Source: Siphonodentalium dalli (lineage: Eukaryota; Mollusca; Scaphopoda; Gadilida; Siphonodentaliidae). Taken from it: DNA of 64,000 bases. This document shows positions 1 to 10,968 of the stretch, piece by piece (the stretch's first letter is position 1; each line of letters begins with the position of its first letter). Under the pieces are notes generated by a model. It worked only from the letters and a program-made list of their open reading frames with translations. It did not search any database and was not told where the DNA came from. The DNA lies in NCBI GenBank assembly GCA_032622095.1, contig CP136067.1, forward strand, positions 120,005,030 through 120,069,029. The letters run 5' to 3'. Position numbers and translations under genes: made by a program.

Positions 1-106
1 TACGGTCATGCGCAGTCTCTTTGTCCGCCATCTATCGGGAATAGAATCAATATTTATTTTGTCCAAACATAATTCCCGTAATTCCTTTTATATCAGAATT
101 CATTTT
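1..106 (+). repeat. A1 split direct repeat (left copy)
   Basis: Positions 1-106 are identical by eye to 7750-7855, with no mismatch or gap; the two diverge at 107 versus 7856. The sequence contains CATGCGCAGTC. Full identity suggests recent replication or gene conversion. The window begins inside this repeat, so its true start is unknown. Confidence 0.9.
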
Positions 107-2130
107 AACGTCCCGTTGGTTGTGTTATTTGTCGCGACATAATAGTCAATAGTTTCTTTTTTCAACTTATATAAGTAAAAAAAAAATTCACTGTTTATTT
201 ACGGGGACACGTGTTTCAATATTTCAGTGTTCGGCGTCAGACACGTCCCAGTACATTTTTCTTCTATTTAGTTACTATTATCTTTCCTAATTCGCCTCGG
301 GGCGTTATACATAGATTGTAGTTATCAGTGCAATAATTTATTTATGTTGCACGAATGAACAATTTGCTAATGCTATTTTTTGCACGAAATTGGGACAAAT
401 GATAATGCTATCCGCTACAACTTCCGGATATTTATCACATCGTTGTTCCGTTTTGTTGGATACCCGTTTTATCGCTGCATTCCTACTTTTTGGTTGTACT
501 CGTGAATAAGGAATCGCGAACTGGTATCTCGGTTTAGTCTATGTTTCCGCTTTGGCAAATATAAACCTGTTTCACCTTCTTTAGAAGAAAGCTACTATTG
601 TACTCCAAAAATAACAGTGATCAGGGCACAAATACTACAGAGTTATATGTACTCTATAAGACTGGAATTTACAATTACATGGATCTTTTAACTTAAGTTT
701 TACCGTCCTGTAAAAGCCAGCTTTTGTTACTAGGACGTAACAACTACACAAGTTTAAGTTAACTTAAGTAATTTATGTTTATCCTTAATTTTAACCTGCC
801 ATGTCATGTGTGGTCAGGGTTCTCCTAACTATTAGTAAAGACGAGATTTCCTACATTGAGCTGGACTCAACTCTGTTGCAAGTTAAAACACACAAACCGG
901 GTAACCTTTCATAAAAAAGGTACAGATCAAATGACTTGGATTTCCTTTTAATGTTACACCAAGTGACTTCAGCGCTTGGTATAAATGAGTAAAGTGTGGG
1001 TTGGGGCAACAAACATGTGCTGCTGTCCCACAAGGTGATTTTTAAGTACAAATGAATTAAGACATTGTGGACACTGGCATGCATTTAACAATAGCAAACG
1101 GTACTACCATGATGGAATATCCTTTTGCAATCCGACATAGCTCGGTGAGCGCTTGAGTGTTTTAGCTGCTCATACCCACTTATTCTATACTTCTTAGAGA
1201 GCTTATACATGCATCCAGATGTTCAAGTGCATTGGTCAATTAACTCACATGAGCTAGTTAGGACATATTTGATTTGCCCATCGGTGGTATTATTCCAGGG
1301 TGGTTGGTCAATGTTGGCTTGGCTGTATTCTGGAGATTTCGACATACATAAATAATCACACATACATTAAAAATTTAAAATTACATAGACAGTTTTATAG
1401 TACTTATGGCTGTTGAGACATTGTCGAACAGTGTTCGGGATCTCTTTTGGGACAAATAGAACAATATGGTTGGCATTTTGACAACTGTTTTGCGTTTAGT
1501 TTTATCCCTAAAATATTTCTTCAGATTTGCTGGAGTTATTGTAAATTCTTCGCTTGGTTACTTATGAGGCTGTTCGCGGGACTATGGGTCGTTTCTTGCA
1601 CATAAAGCCGTTTTGACAAACCATTAGCTTTTAAAATCTTTTCGTCATATTGGTAACGATATTTTACTACATGAGTCTTAACACATGTATATATTGATCA
1701 ACCTTATACATATTACCAGTACACATGAACATTAATTTCACCTGATCAGTTGATATTTAATTCTTCACCTTGCAGGACGGGACACACCACTATAATTGTG
1801 ACTATATCTACATGTATGCTACCATATATATACTTGTAGTTTATTAACTTTAAAAGAATTTATAGCTAATGCAGTTATAATATCTGTTTTCTCTCAGGGC
1901 ATGTTTCTTCCAGGAACATTGAGGCCTCGACTTGATGGTGACACAATTTGTATGCAAATTTTACTCTGCCTTTTCAGTCAGCATTATTAAAATTTTCGGT
2001 TTAAAACACGGATACACAATTATACTTGTCGCGAGGTGTATATCGGTACTGGTTGTTTATTAGTGTATAGCTAATGCTAACTTTTCAGTGTTCGCGTTGC
2101 TGTATAGCAATCTGGTTATTGTGCAATGTT
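107..2130. other. No gene seen; AT-rich element interior
   Basis: No reading frame with protein-like composition, no recognisable domain and no strong repeat were seen. The stretch lies between A1 and the first tandem array of the split-repeat element. Confidence 0.5.
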
Positions 2131-2790
2131 TTATAACCAGGCGGTTATTATTATCGTTTATAAACATTTGGCTCTATACATGCGTTTATCATTCCAGATT
2201 TGTGGAAGTGATTTGCGATTGTTGCTTTAATTTACAGGTGGATTTATAAATATATTACCTTACAGGCTCAGGCTTCCTAAATACATATCTTTCACAGGAG
2301 GTTTTCCAAATCCATTATAAGTTTATAACGAACTGGTTATTATGTAATCGTCTGTTGCTGAGCGGTAATTATGTATATGCCTGTATGGTACGTGTACATA
2401 ACTCTTCGGTTATTGTGCACATATTTGTTGCTGGAAGTTTATAAATATGTGGTTATTGGGCACACGTTTATGACTGGTGACGAACTTATGGTACATACAT
2501 TTATAACGGTTCGGTTATTATATGCATACATGTCTGTTTCGGACTTCTTGGTCATTGTGCACACACATATAACTTTATGTTGATGAAAGATGGTCTTATG
2601 CACACGTTACGACAGTGGATGTTATGCATACGTATGTGTATACCTCTTTGGTTCTTGTGCACACGTCCTATACCTCCAATGTTCTTATACATACATGTAC
2701 GTACACTGGTTGTGTTATTAAGCCTGTTTACGGGTTAGGCATGTTTGCTCATAGGTATGCTCAATTTTTGTACCTTGGAGCTGTTGCTCT
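2131..2790. repeat. Degenerate tandem array, GGTTATTGTGCACA motif
   Basis: The motif GGTTATTRTGCACAC, with TTTATAA nearby, recurs at irregular spacing of roughly 40-60 bp. Positions 2235-2330 already hold two or three copies of the TTACAGGTGG-type unit that dominates 2930-3430. Open frames here (for example 2371-2583) are a by-product of the repeat and show no protein-like signal. Confidence 0.5.
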
Positions 2791-2800
2791 AATACAGGTA

Positions 2801-2928
2801 CCGTAAAACGTGTTTACTTTGGCCCAGTGGGGTAACTTTGACCCAAAACAAAAAGTGACAAGTCTCCTTGGTTGTAAGTTATCAAACTGGAAAGTAAAAA
2901 AGTGGGCCTAAGTATGCCCGCTTTACGG
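2801..2928. mobile_element. Small TA-flanked inverted-repeat transposon (MITE)
   Basis: The ends are imperfect inverted repeats of about 27 bp: the left starts CCGTAAAACG...GGCCCA and the right is its complement ending GGGCC...GCTTTACGG. The dinucleotide TA flanks both sides (2799-2800 and 2929-2930), as expected for a Tc1/mariner-type target duplication. The element is 128 bp, has no coding capacity and sits inside the tandem-array interior of the 1-8245 element. Confidence 0.65.
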
Positions 2929-2929
2929 T

Positions 2930-3430
2930 AGCTTTCTGGATATATTATTTTACAGGCTCTTTCTACATATATTATTTTACAGGAGGCTTTCTAACTATAT
3001 TGGTTTACAGGTTGCATGTTAAATATATACTATTTTACATAGTTTTGTTTGCTCCAAAAATATTACTTTACGGGTGGTTCTCTACATATCAAGTTTTCTT
3101 TTAGGTGGCATTGTATATATGCATATTTCACAGGCTGTCCTCTTTACATATTATTTTGCAGGTGGTGTTCTAAGTATTTTTGCCTGATTTAGCAGGTGGC
3201 TTGCTAACTATTTATTGCAGGTAGCCGTCTAAAGATTTTATTCTCATTGGTGACTTAATGGATATGTTAGGTTACAGGTGGCTTCCTCAATATATGCCAT
3301 ATGCTGCTTTTTACACATATTATTTTACATATGTTTTATTTCTGCATAGCTTACAGCACAAGTGGCTTTATCAATACATTATTCTCCATGTGGCTTTCTA
3401 ACTACATTCTTCCATAGGTGACATTATACA
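2930..3430 (+). repeat. Tandem array of ~35-bp units resembling 3' splice sites
   Basis: About a dozen degenerate units carry a pyrimidine-rich tract, then TTTTACAGGTGGC, then TTTCTAA and an AT-rich tail. Almost every unit therefore contains a polypyrimidine-AG that looks like a splice acceptor. Spacing is about 33-45 bp. Whether this is functional is unknown. Confidence 0.6.
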
Positions 3431-4190
3431 TATCTTAGGTACTTGTTCATGCCATTAGTTTAGGGCAGCATAATTCATCCTAAGGAATTTGCACATTCAA
3501 TAGCATCCTTGGAACATTATTACATGGATTTGCATGGACCAGTTAATAGCCTTCTTGAGTTTCAATCCATTCAACCATTCTTCCAAGAATACTGACATTT
3601 TATCATTTGTTGTCAGTAGTACATGTACCTATGGTAGCAATCGAGTACCTAATATTACTTTAAATCCTTAATAATTTTACTACCTATATTCTTTCAGCGT
3701 ACCGCTATTTGTTTTATTACCAGTTAATATTTAAAGTATTACTCGTTTCGTGGTTTACCATAAATTTGGTTCATAATTCAATTCTTCACATTCAAAATGA
3801 TAATGATTTGCGATATCTCTGCCATCATATTATAACCGGAAAATCATAGTCCGTAATGGTACCGCACTCACGATCATATATTATATAACCACAGTTGTAA
3901 TTATGGAATAGAACATATATTGGCTCCCGAATGACCAACTCATAGAATTAATCGCTTTGCACTTCTTGGCATTCGAACAACGATTGTAACCCATTTTATA
4001 AACAAAACGCCCATGCGCCCACGGTATACCAAGAACCGCGAACCATCAATTACTTCTGTTCCGTTTGGGGTCGTCGAACTATGCGAATTACGTGCCTTTT
4101 GGGACCAAGCAAAAACCTATGCGTTATCAGGGCACGGTTAAAGTGTGTGCTTGTCTGCCTATCATGGTGGATACGTATATACGTCGGCGA
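3431..4190. other. No gene or clear repeat seen
   Basis: AT-rich sequence between two arrays; no domain, RNA gene or inverted repeat was recognised. Confidence 0.4.
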
Positions 4191-4259
4191 TAGCAATTGA
4201 CGAATCTCAAATTTATTACATCTTATACATGTAGACGGTTAAAATCGCTGTCAGCATTG

Positions 4260-5240
4260 CCATTTACGTTTTGCAGGGCTTAAAATCTGATGAGTATCAG
4301 AATCGTGAATCTCAATTTTATGAAACAGCTGGTTCGCTGTAGAAATAGTTCAGTTTGATTCTTGCAAAACATTATGGGATTTAGGCTTGTTTTCTGTGCT
4401 AGCCACTTGCACGTTCAATTGCTGTCAGACTTTTGCGCGCCTTTTTGTTTTGGAGATGGCTATTCTTTTTGCGATTGTCTTCCCATCATGGTTGGCTCGT
4501 AGGTGATAGCGATTTGCTGCGATTTCTCAATTATTACACCATACATATGTTTAAACGGACGTTATCATAGGCATAGCCATTTACATTTTATAAGCTAACT
4601 GCTCGCATGTACCAATGCTGTCGCTCTTATCGCGCCCTCTCATTCGAGATGGCTATTCTAGTTTGCGATGGGCTTCCTTTCATGGCTGCCACATCAGAGT
4701 TCTCATTAGGCGATTTTCAAATTTATTATGCCTCAGCCGTTTAAACAAACGTTATCAAAGGCAAGTAGCCATTTACATTTTATGAGATAAACAATCGCAC
4801 GTCAATTTGCTGTCGCTTTTATCACGCCTCTCGTTTGAGATGGCTATTCTTCTATTGCCTTCCAATCTGGGTTCACACTTCGGCGATAGCAATTATACGA
4901 CTTTCCAAATCCATTACACCCTATATACATACTTTTCAACAAACGTAACAAACAGTATAGCCATTCCATGGCTTGAATTAGAATCGTTATTCTCAATGTG
5001 ATTCTCGGACAATATAAACAATTTCGGTGATTTTGGGCCTAATTTATGAGCTAGCCACTCATACGTTCAATTGCTGTCGTTCTTATCGCGCCACTGAACT
5101 TAGGGGAATGTTTATCCCCACGCGCAGGCCTTTCCTGGCCATGGTATACGTGCCATCTCTTGCCATGCTTGCCATGTATACAGAGATCCTCTTCCATAAT
5201 GTTGTTCAAACGAAACTCGACCTTTCATAGTCTCAATTTT
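4260..5240. repeat. Tandem array of ~185-260-bp degenerate units
   Basis: A block containing CACGTTCAATTGCTGTC, then TTATCGCGCC, then GAGATGGCTATTCT recurs near 4400, 4605, 4790 and 5050. An AT-rich part carrying CATTTACATTTTAT lies between blocks. The units are diverged and no protein was recognised. Confidence 0.55.
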
Positions 5241-5378
5241 GGGGAATGTTTATCCCTACGTGCAGGCCATTAAGGGCCAATGTTACTGTGTGCCATCTCT
5301 TGCCATGCTTGCCATGTATTCAGATATCCTATTCCATAATGTTGTTCAATCGAAACTCGACCTTTGTTCCACCTGGTT
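5103..5378. repeat. Two tandem copies of a 138-bp unit
   Basis: GGGGAATGTTTATCCC begins one copy at about 5103 and another at about 5241. Both continue through GTGCCATCTCTTGCCATG and CCATAATGTTGTTCAA to CGAAACTCGACCTTT. The local duplication sits at the edge of the longer 4.3-5.2 kb array. Confidence 0.75.
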
Positions 5379-5879
5379 CGGGTTTTCCCATCGCAAATTA
5401 TAGCAGTGAAACCTTTATATTCTTTCGCTTTCCTTTGCCAGTGAGCTTATCACGCTATACAATGCGTCCACAGACTTGGCTTGTAGTCTGGGTAATATAT
5501 CAACATGTAGATACATTGTTACTGTATCTTTCATATACCATTAAAAACCACTGTATTTTTATAATGACTATCAGTGTGTTTTATTTGTGGAAGTGTGGCT
5601 TGTATATTAATATACTGATTACTGAAACATATACTTACTTTACCGTAGTAAAACTAGATGCTTAATTGACCACTCCACTCATGATATAGTATGTGCGGTC
5701 CCGTTAGGTATTACGCCTCTCTAGTCCTCGATAGATATTCAGCTTACCGTACTCCACATGTTAACTGCTCACTTTATACTGTCATCGTCGCATTACTAAT
5801 ATATCTTTAATACCTCCTGGGTTGAAATAATGTTATATTCTGATCAGTCAGGTGGTAAATGATTACAATTTTCCGATTA

Positions 5880-7150
5880 CATGAGTGGATGGTGATCGAA
5901 AATAATTGAGACCAGACTATCACATACAATGAGGCTGAAAAGTATTATGCAAAGTTATACTATATCTCGAACATATTTTATATCATGGCTGGTGCTGAAA
6001 CGTATCCAGACCAGTTTTATGTAAATAATTACATTAGTCTTATCGACTTCACAATCGTGAAAAGAATTTACATCAGACAACTCATATATCTGACATACCT
6101 GGGGATGAAAAGCATTCAGACCAGACACTTCATTACACAACACTGCATTCGAGCATAGTATATATTATTGCTGGGGCTGAAAAGCATTCAGACCAGACAA
6201 TTTTATATCCACAATTTCACACTATGATGGGGCTGCAAAGCTTTCAGACTAGTATGTTATGTAAATAATTTCATTGTTCTTATTGCATACAACAGTATCT
6301 GAAAAGAGTTCTTACTAGAAAACTCACTATATACCTGGGGTTGAAAAACATTTATACTATATACAACATATGTTTATATTAGCGCTGGGGCTGAAAAGCA
6401 TTCAGACCAGACACTTCTAAAGTAACAAATTTCTTACTATGCTGATACTGTAAAGACCTGTATGTTATGTAAATAATTACATTTGTCTTATTGCTTACGG
6501 CATTAGCTGAAAAGAGTTTGTACCAGAAAACTCACCAACCTGGGGCTGAAAAGCATTCAGACCAGGCCATTTTATGGATGTAGAATTATACTGAACATAG
6601 TTTTATTATCGCTGGGGCTGAAAAGCATTCAGACCAGACAATGTTATGTACATGTAGTAGAATTATACCAGTACATAGTTTATATTCTCACTGGGGCTGG
6701 AAGCATTCAGACCAGACAATTTTATGTATGCATATTTATAATAGAATTTAGTTTATATTGTCGCTGGGGCTGAAAAGCATTAAGACTAGACAATTTTATG
6801 TCTGCAGAATTATACTAGTACATAGTTCATATTATTACTGGGACTGGAAATTATTCAGACCAGACAATTGTATGTATTAAGAACTACAACAGAACATAGT
6901 TTATCATATCACGGGTGATGAATTATAATCTGACATGACAATTTTAAATTTACTAATTTAATCCTCACAAATTTCACACAAGAACATAGTTAAGACTATG
7001 CTGGGGCTGAAAAATATTCAGACCTGTCGGTTTGGTAAATAATTAGATTTGTCCTATTGATTAAAATAGTAGCTAACCAGTTTTCAGACCAGCCCACTCA
7101 TATTCACTGGGGCTGACCAGTATTTAGCTCTGACAAGTTATTATGCAATT
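5880..7150. repeat. Tandem array, GGGGCTGAAAAGCATTCAGA unit
   Basis: About 15 units of roughly 55-110 bp (mostly near 75) share GCTGGGGCTGAAAAGCATTC, then AGACCAGACAATTTTATG, then an AT-rich tail ending near ACATAGTTTATAT. Examples are near 6172, 6385, 6540, 6610, 6764 and 7001. The array lies just inside B1, the same relative place as the hairpin-motif array (53655-54545) in the related element. Confidence 0.8.
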
Positions 7151-7461
7151 TCAATATGATTAAGTTAATATCAATTAGCAATGTCATTTACAGTATTACT
7201 GGTTACAGTATTACCTGTTTACACTCTGAATCTACTGTTCTGTCAATTCGCAGAACCCACTATAAAATTACACTTTTGATCAATCATTCAACAACTTGCA
7301 CATTAAGTTGATATGTCTTTTGCTGCTAGCATAGCCAGGGTGGGTATATCAATATCATGCTTTGGATATCCCCTTCAATGGGCACTCGTCGGCTTCGGGT
7401 GGGGCAAAGGCATCTTATTACTGTAGCAGATGAATACTGCCAGTAACCCTGTTGTCTTTTT

Positions 7462-7713
7462 GGCGGTTATTGGCCTCCACCTTCTTGACAATATATTTTG
7501 TTTAAGTTATTATTGGTTGTTTATGTTTATAATAATAAACAGCCCAATTGAATCTGAACTACAGTGTTTGTTGTCAATGAACCGGCTCATCCTCCGAGTT
7601 CCCCCTCTTGTCCCTATACATAGGCTGTATATTCCGAAGAACATAAAACCTTGATTATGAAATAATCAATTTTATTTTCTAGGGAGCGTACTAAATTAAA
7701 TAGGTCCGGGACT
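7462..7713 (+). repeat. B1 split direct repeat with polyadenylation signal
   Basis: Compared with B2 (8043-8245) there are about a dozen differences in the first ~185 bp. It contains CCACCTTCTTGACAATAT and AATAAACAGCCC, which includes a canonical AATAAA. B1 carries about 45 bp near 7645-7690 that B2 lacks. Confidence 0.8.
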
Positions 7714-7749
7714 CCGGTACCCCTTTAACAACAGGATGTACATTTTATA

Positions 7750-7855
7750 TACGGTCATGCGCAGTCTCTTTGTCCGCCATCTATCGGGAATAGAATCAAT
7801 ATTTATTTTGTCCAAACATAATTCCCGTAATTCCTTTTATATCAGAATTCATTTT
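7750..7855 (+). repeat. A2 split direct repeat
   Basis: Identical by eye to 1-106. It lies between B1 and B2, as the split-direct-repeat model requires. Confidence 0.9.
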
Positions 7856-8042
7856 CCCACCCTCCCACCCCAATATTATGTTAGCAGCTTGAGATTTATG
7901 TTTCATCTATCACTTATCCGTCTCTTGAAATTCCAAAACTTGTATTATGGCTACATATATGTTACCACTATTACTAAAGCAATAGCTAGTTTATGATGCT
8001 AGGTATGTTTATGGAACATTGTTATATATCAACAGGTGGGAA

Positions 8043-8245
8043 GGCGGTTATTGGCCTCCACCTTCTTGACAATATATTTTGTTTAAGTAATTATTGGTTG
8101 TTTATGTTTATAATAATAAACAGCCCAATTGAATCTAACTACAGTGTTTGTTGTCAATGAACAATCTAATCCTCCGAGTTCCCCTCTTGTCCCTATATAT
8201 AGGCTGTAGATCCCGAAGAACACAAATAGCTAGGTCCGAAACTGG
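8043..8245 (+). repeat. B2 split direct repeat, right end of the element
   Basis: Near-copy of B1, including AATAAACAGCCC. It ends near a TAGGTCCGAAACT stretch that matches TAGGTCCGGGACT in B1. The outer boundary is approximate. Confidence 0.75.
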
Positions 8246-9171
8246 CAGATAAATAACTGGATGAAAAAATGCCTAGTATGTTGGTTGTAGGTTTTATGTT
8301 CCTGTAATTACATGTATGTTTGGAGACACCAAACAGCCACATAATTGGATACACAACGGAAAACAAGAAGTAATATTCAAATAAATCAGTTATGAAATAG
8401 TATACACACAACTGACTGTTCGGTGATATTTTGGTGCACAACAGAATCTAGTCTGTTTACCAATCAGGTACTGGTTATGAAAAATAATTTACAACCTTGG
8501 CCAGTTTTCAAGTATTTTCAGGAATAACATATTTTTTTTTTATTTGTCACTCGTTAAACCTATTATATATATTCTTTGTTTGGGAAATCACAATTTGCCG
8601 ACTGCATGGCTTTTATCTACACCTGATATGACTATATTATTTTTGTGGTCTCAATGCAGCAGATTCCCTCAATCCAAGGTGTCATATGCCGCCCTACATG
8701 TATATGCATAATATTGCATACTTCCTGATAGCACAGCCGTTTTTCCACACCCACTCTCTTTTTTGTGTGAATAGGATAAGTAATCTTCAAAAACATGCAA
8801 AAATTAATAATTGTGATATCTTGGTACCAAAAATAACCAATGGTGGTGTTTCAAGTTATTTGCCAACCGGGTTTTGTAAATGTTGTTGATCATATTTATT
8901 GTGACCCACACTGTATATAAAATTATACATTACACATATTATTATAGACATAGATAGTTGTGTGGGCACAGAGGATCGGAGCACAAGTTGCAGAACTTAT
9001 CAGAGGCCCTCTCCTCTGGCATTCTGGCTGCTAATAAATGTATTTAGAGATAGGATCAAACAATTTATGTTTGAAATGGCTGCTGCTGTGGCTGTTTGGT
9101 GTGGCTGTGGTCTCGTGTTAGTGGAGTAGGATAAAAAAAAATTAATGAGAAACGGTCAGTCGATGAAATAA

Positions 9172-9725
9172 ATGAATGGACTGTCTCGAAAATGCGCGTA
9201 TGTATTGCTTCACTGTAGTGCGGAATGCCAAACAGGATATCTTTTCATAGAAGATGGCCACATTAAGTTCGTCCAACCGTGCCTTCATAAGTTCTCTGGA
9301 GTCTGCGTACAAAGGACAACTGAAGAAAAATGGTTTGCATCTTCACATGGAAAGTCCACAATTACATGTTGGTTGAGCCGAGATGTAATTTTCATATCTG
9401 TCAAAGTTTAGATCATTCCAGTTATTTCTGAGTCTACAGTGAAGTATGTTTAGTTTCCTCTGACCAACGTTATAGTATGGTGGTGATGGTGGTGGGGGGG
9501 GGGGGGGGGGGGGGGGGGCAGGGGGGTTATAGTCATTTCCTGTTTGCAAAAAGTTCTATAAATATTGCTTATGATTTCGTTGAAATGGGTCGTATTCGTG
9601 AAGTAGTTTATGTATCGCAAAGGGTTTCTGATGCGGTATCGAGATGCTTCTCTGACAGTTTGGGGTAGTAAATTTGTGAGGTAGTTTGGGACATGATTAG
9701 TTAATATATTGTTCCAGGTATGCAT
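9172..9725 (-). pseudogene. LINE RT C-terminal region with zinc knuckle, broken by a poly-G run
   Basis: The minus strand encodes a LINE C-terminal tail. It begins with a RIWNNL-like motif (HTWNNILTNHVPN), followed by RLRNNWNDLN and a knuckle-type PTCNCG, then CPLYADSRELM. Between the first and second parts, 25 consecutive G bases (9494-9518, plus strand) encode a proline run and disturb the frame. A stop follows CNCGLSM, and the usual histidine after the knuckle appears lost (CKPFFFSC). Identification rests on motif order; the fragment is not functional. Confidence 0.75.
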
Positions 9726-9972
9726 TTTATGAAGGTTTGTCTTTCGTTAAGGGGAGCCCATCCGAGTTCGAATAATACTCTCTTATCTGATACCGAACGT
9801 GTTAGGCCACACTATTCTACCAGCGTCAATATAGAGGCAGTCGAGTTTCCGGAGGAGGCAATGTCCCAAAACAACGTCCCCGTATTCCATTATCGGGAGT
9901 ACATAAGTTTTAATAATTATTTTTAAGAGTTTGTCTATTTACAAGAAATTTTATTCTCCTTAGTTGTGACAA

Positions 9973-10878
9973 TCAGGCTTCCACTCGATTGCAGATTTCA
10001 TTGATATGAGTGTCCCCATAAAGATTTGATTGTATAGAAATTCCAAGATGTTTGTGGCAAGCTACTTGCTCAATGTGGCGATCAGCAAGTTCAAGATCCA
10101 AATGATCTTCCCAGGGAGTGAGTGAAAACACCATATATTTTGTTTGATCTGCATTGCATGTAACCAACCATTGTTTCGACCAGCAAGATACTCTATCAAA
10201 ATCTTCAAATAGTTCCCGCAAACTGTCATCGAGTGATGGTTGGACAGTCAAAAACATGTATCATCTGAATATATACGAGCAAAGGAGTGTTTGGTCGTTG
10301 CCAGGTCAGGAATAAGAAGGGTCCAAGGACATATCCCTGCAGAACTCCTGCCGGAATAATGTGGTACATGTAATCAGAAAAGAGGTTACCAAGTAAAACA
10401 CGTTGTGATATATTGGAGAGATAGCTATTGAGCCAGTTGTGGATGTTCCGGCAACTCCATATTGTTCCAGTTTGAATAGCAACCCCCTATACCAGACTCT
10501 CTCAAACGCGTTGGAAATATCGCAAAAATATTGCTGACGTATTTAACGTCTCATCGAGGGCATGGCACAGGGTGTGGTATATCCCGAGTAACTGGAAAGT
10601 TGTGCTATGCCCTGGGACAAATTCTGATTGATATTGGAATAGTATATTATTTGAGAAATGGGCCGATAAGTATTTCAGGAAAATTTTCTCCATGATCTTG
10701 CAGAGGCACGGGAGAAAAGATAATGGGCGGTCGTTTTTACAGCTGGATTTATCGTTTTTCTTGTAGATATGGATAACATTTGCCTGCTTCCACTGTGTTG
10801 GAAAAACGCAGAACTCGATAGATTTCTTAAAAAGAGCTTTAAGGGGGTGGCGATAGCTGGTCTTGTGATTTGGATCAT
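9973..10878 (-). pseudogene. LINE reverse transcriptase domain, decayed
   Basis: From 10878 downward: an NYRP-like start, then MEKIFLKYLSAHF and QSEFVPGHSTT (the RT block usually reading QxGFRxxxST), then a block near 10350 equivalent to PQGSVLGP but degraded. The YADD catalytic region near 10265 has lost its aspartates. The thumb contains WLVTCNADQTKYMVFS and HKHLGISIQ. At least three frame changes are needed, so no active polymerase can be made. Confidence 0.8.
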
Positions 10879-10968
10879 TTTAACGTAATTACATCGTGGC
10901 CAGATGCTTTATTAGGTTTTAACGTTCTAAAGCACAAATTATATCTTCGATAGTGAATTCAATATCTG

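Larger units (their letters stand above)
1..8245 (+). mobile_element. Split-direct-repeat (DIRS-order, Ngaro-like) element, apparently non-autonomous
   Basis: Four terminal-type repeats lie in the order A1 (1-106), B1 (7462-7713), A2 (7750-7855), B2 (8043-8245). This A1-interior-B1-A2-B2 order is the known layout of Ngaro/PAT-type tyrosine-recombinase retroelements. The B repeats are clearly homologous to the B repeats of the DIRS-type element at 54826 and 56010: they share CCACCTTCTTGAC and AATAAACAGC in the same order. The 60-70 bp before B1 also resembles that element (GGGTGGGG...). No RT, RNase H, gag or recombinase could be recognised between A1 and B1, and the interior is mostly degenerate tandem arrays. 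The left edge of A1 may lie outside the window. Layout and repeats are seen directly; the non-autonomous status is inferred. Confidence 0.65.

Noticed and set aside
9343-9725. Polyproline and polyhistidine protein
   Set aside because: Produced by the 25-base G run and a GGT run inside a dead LINE.
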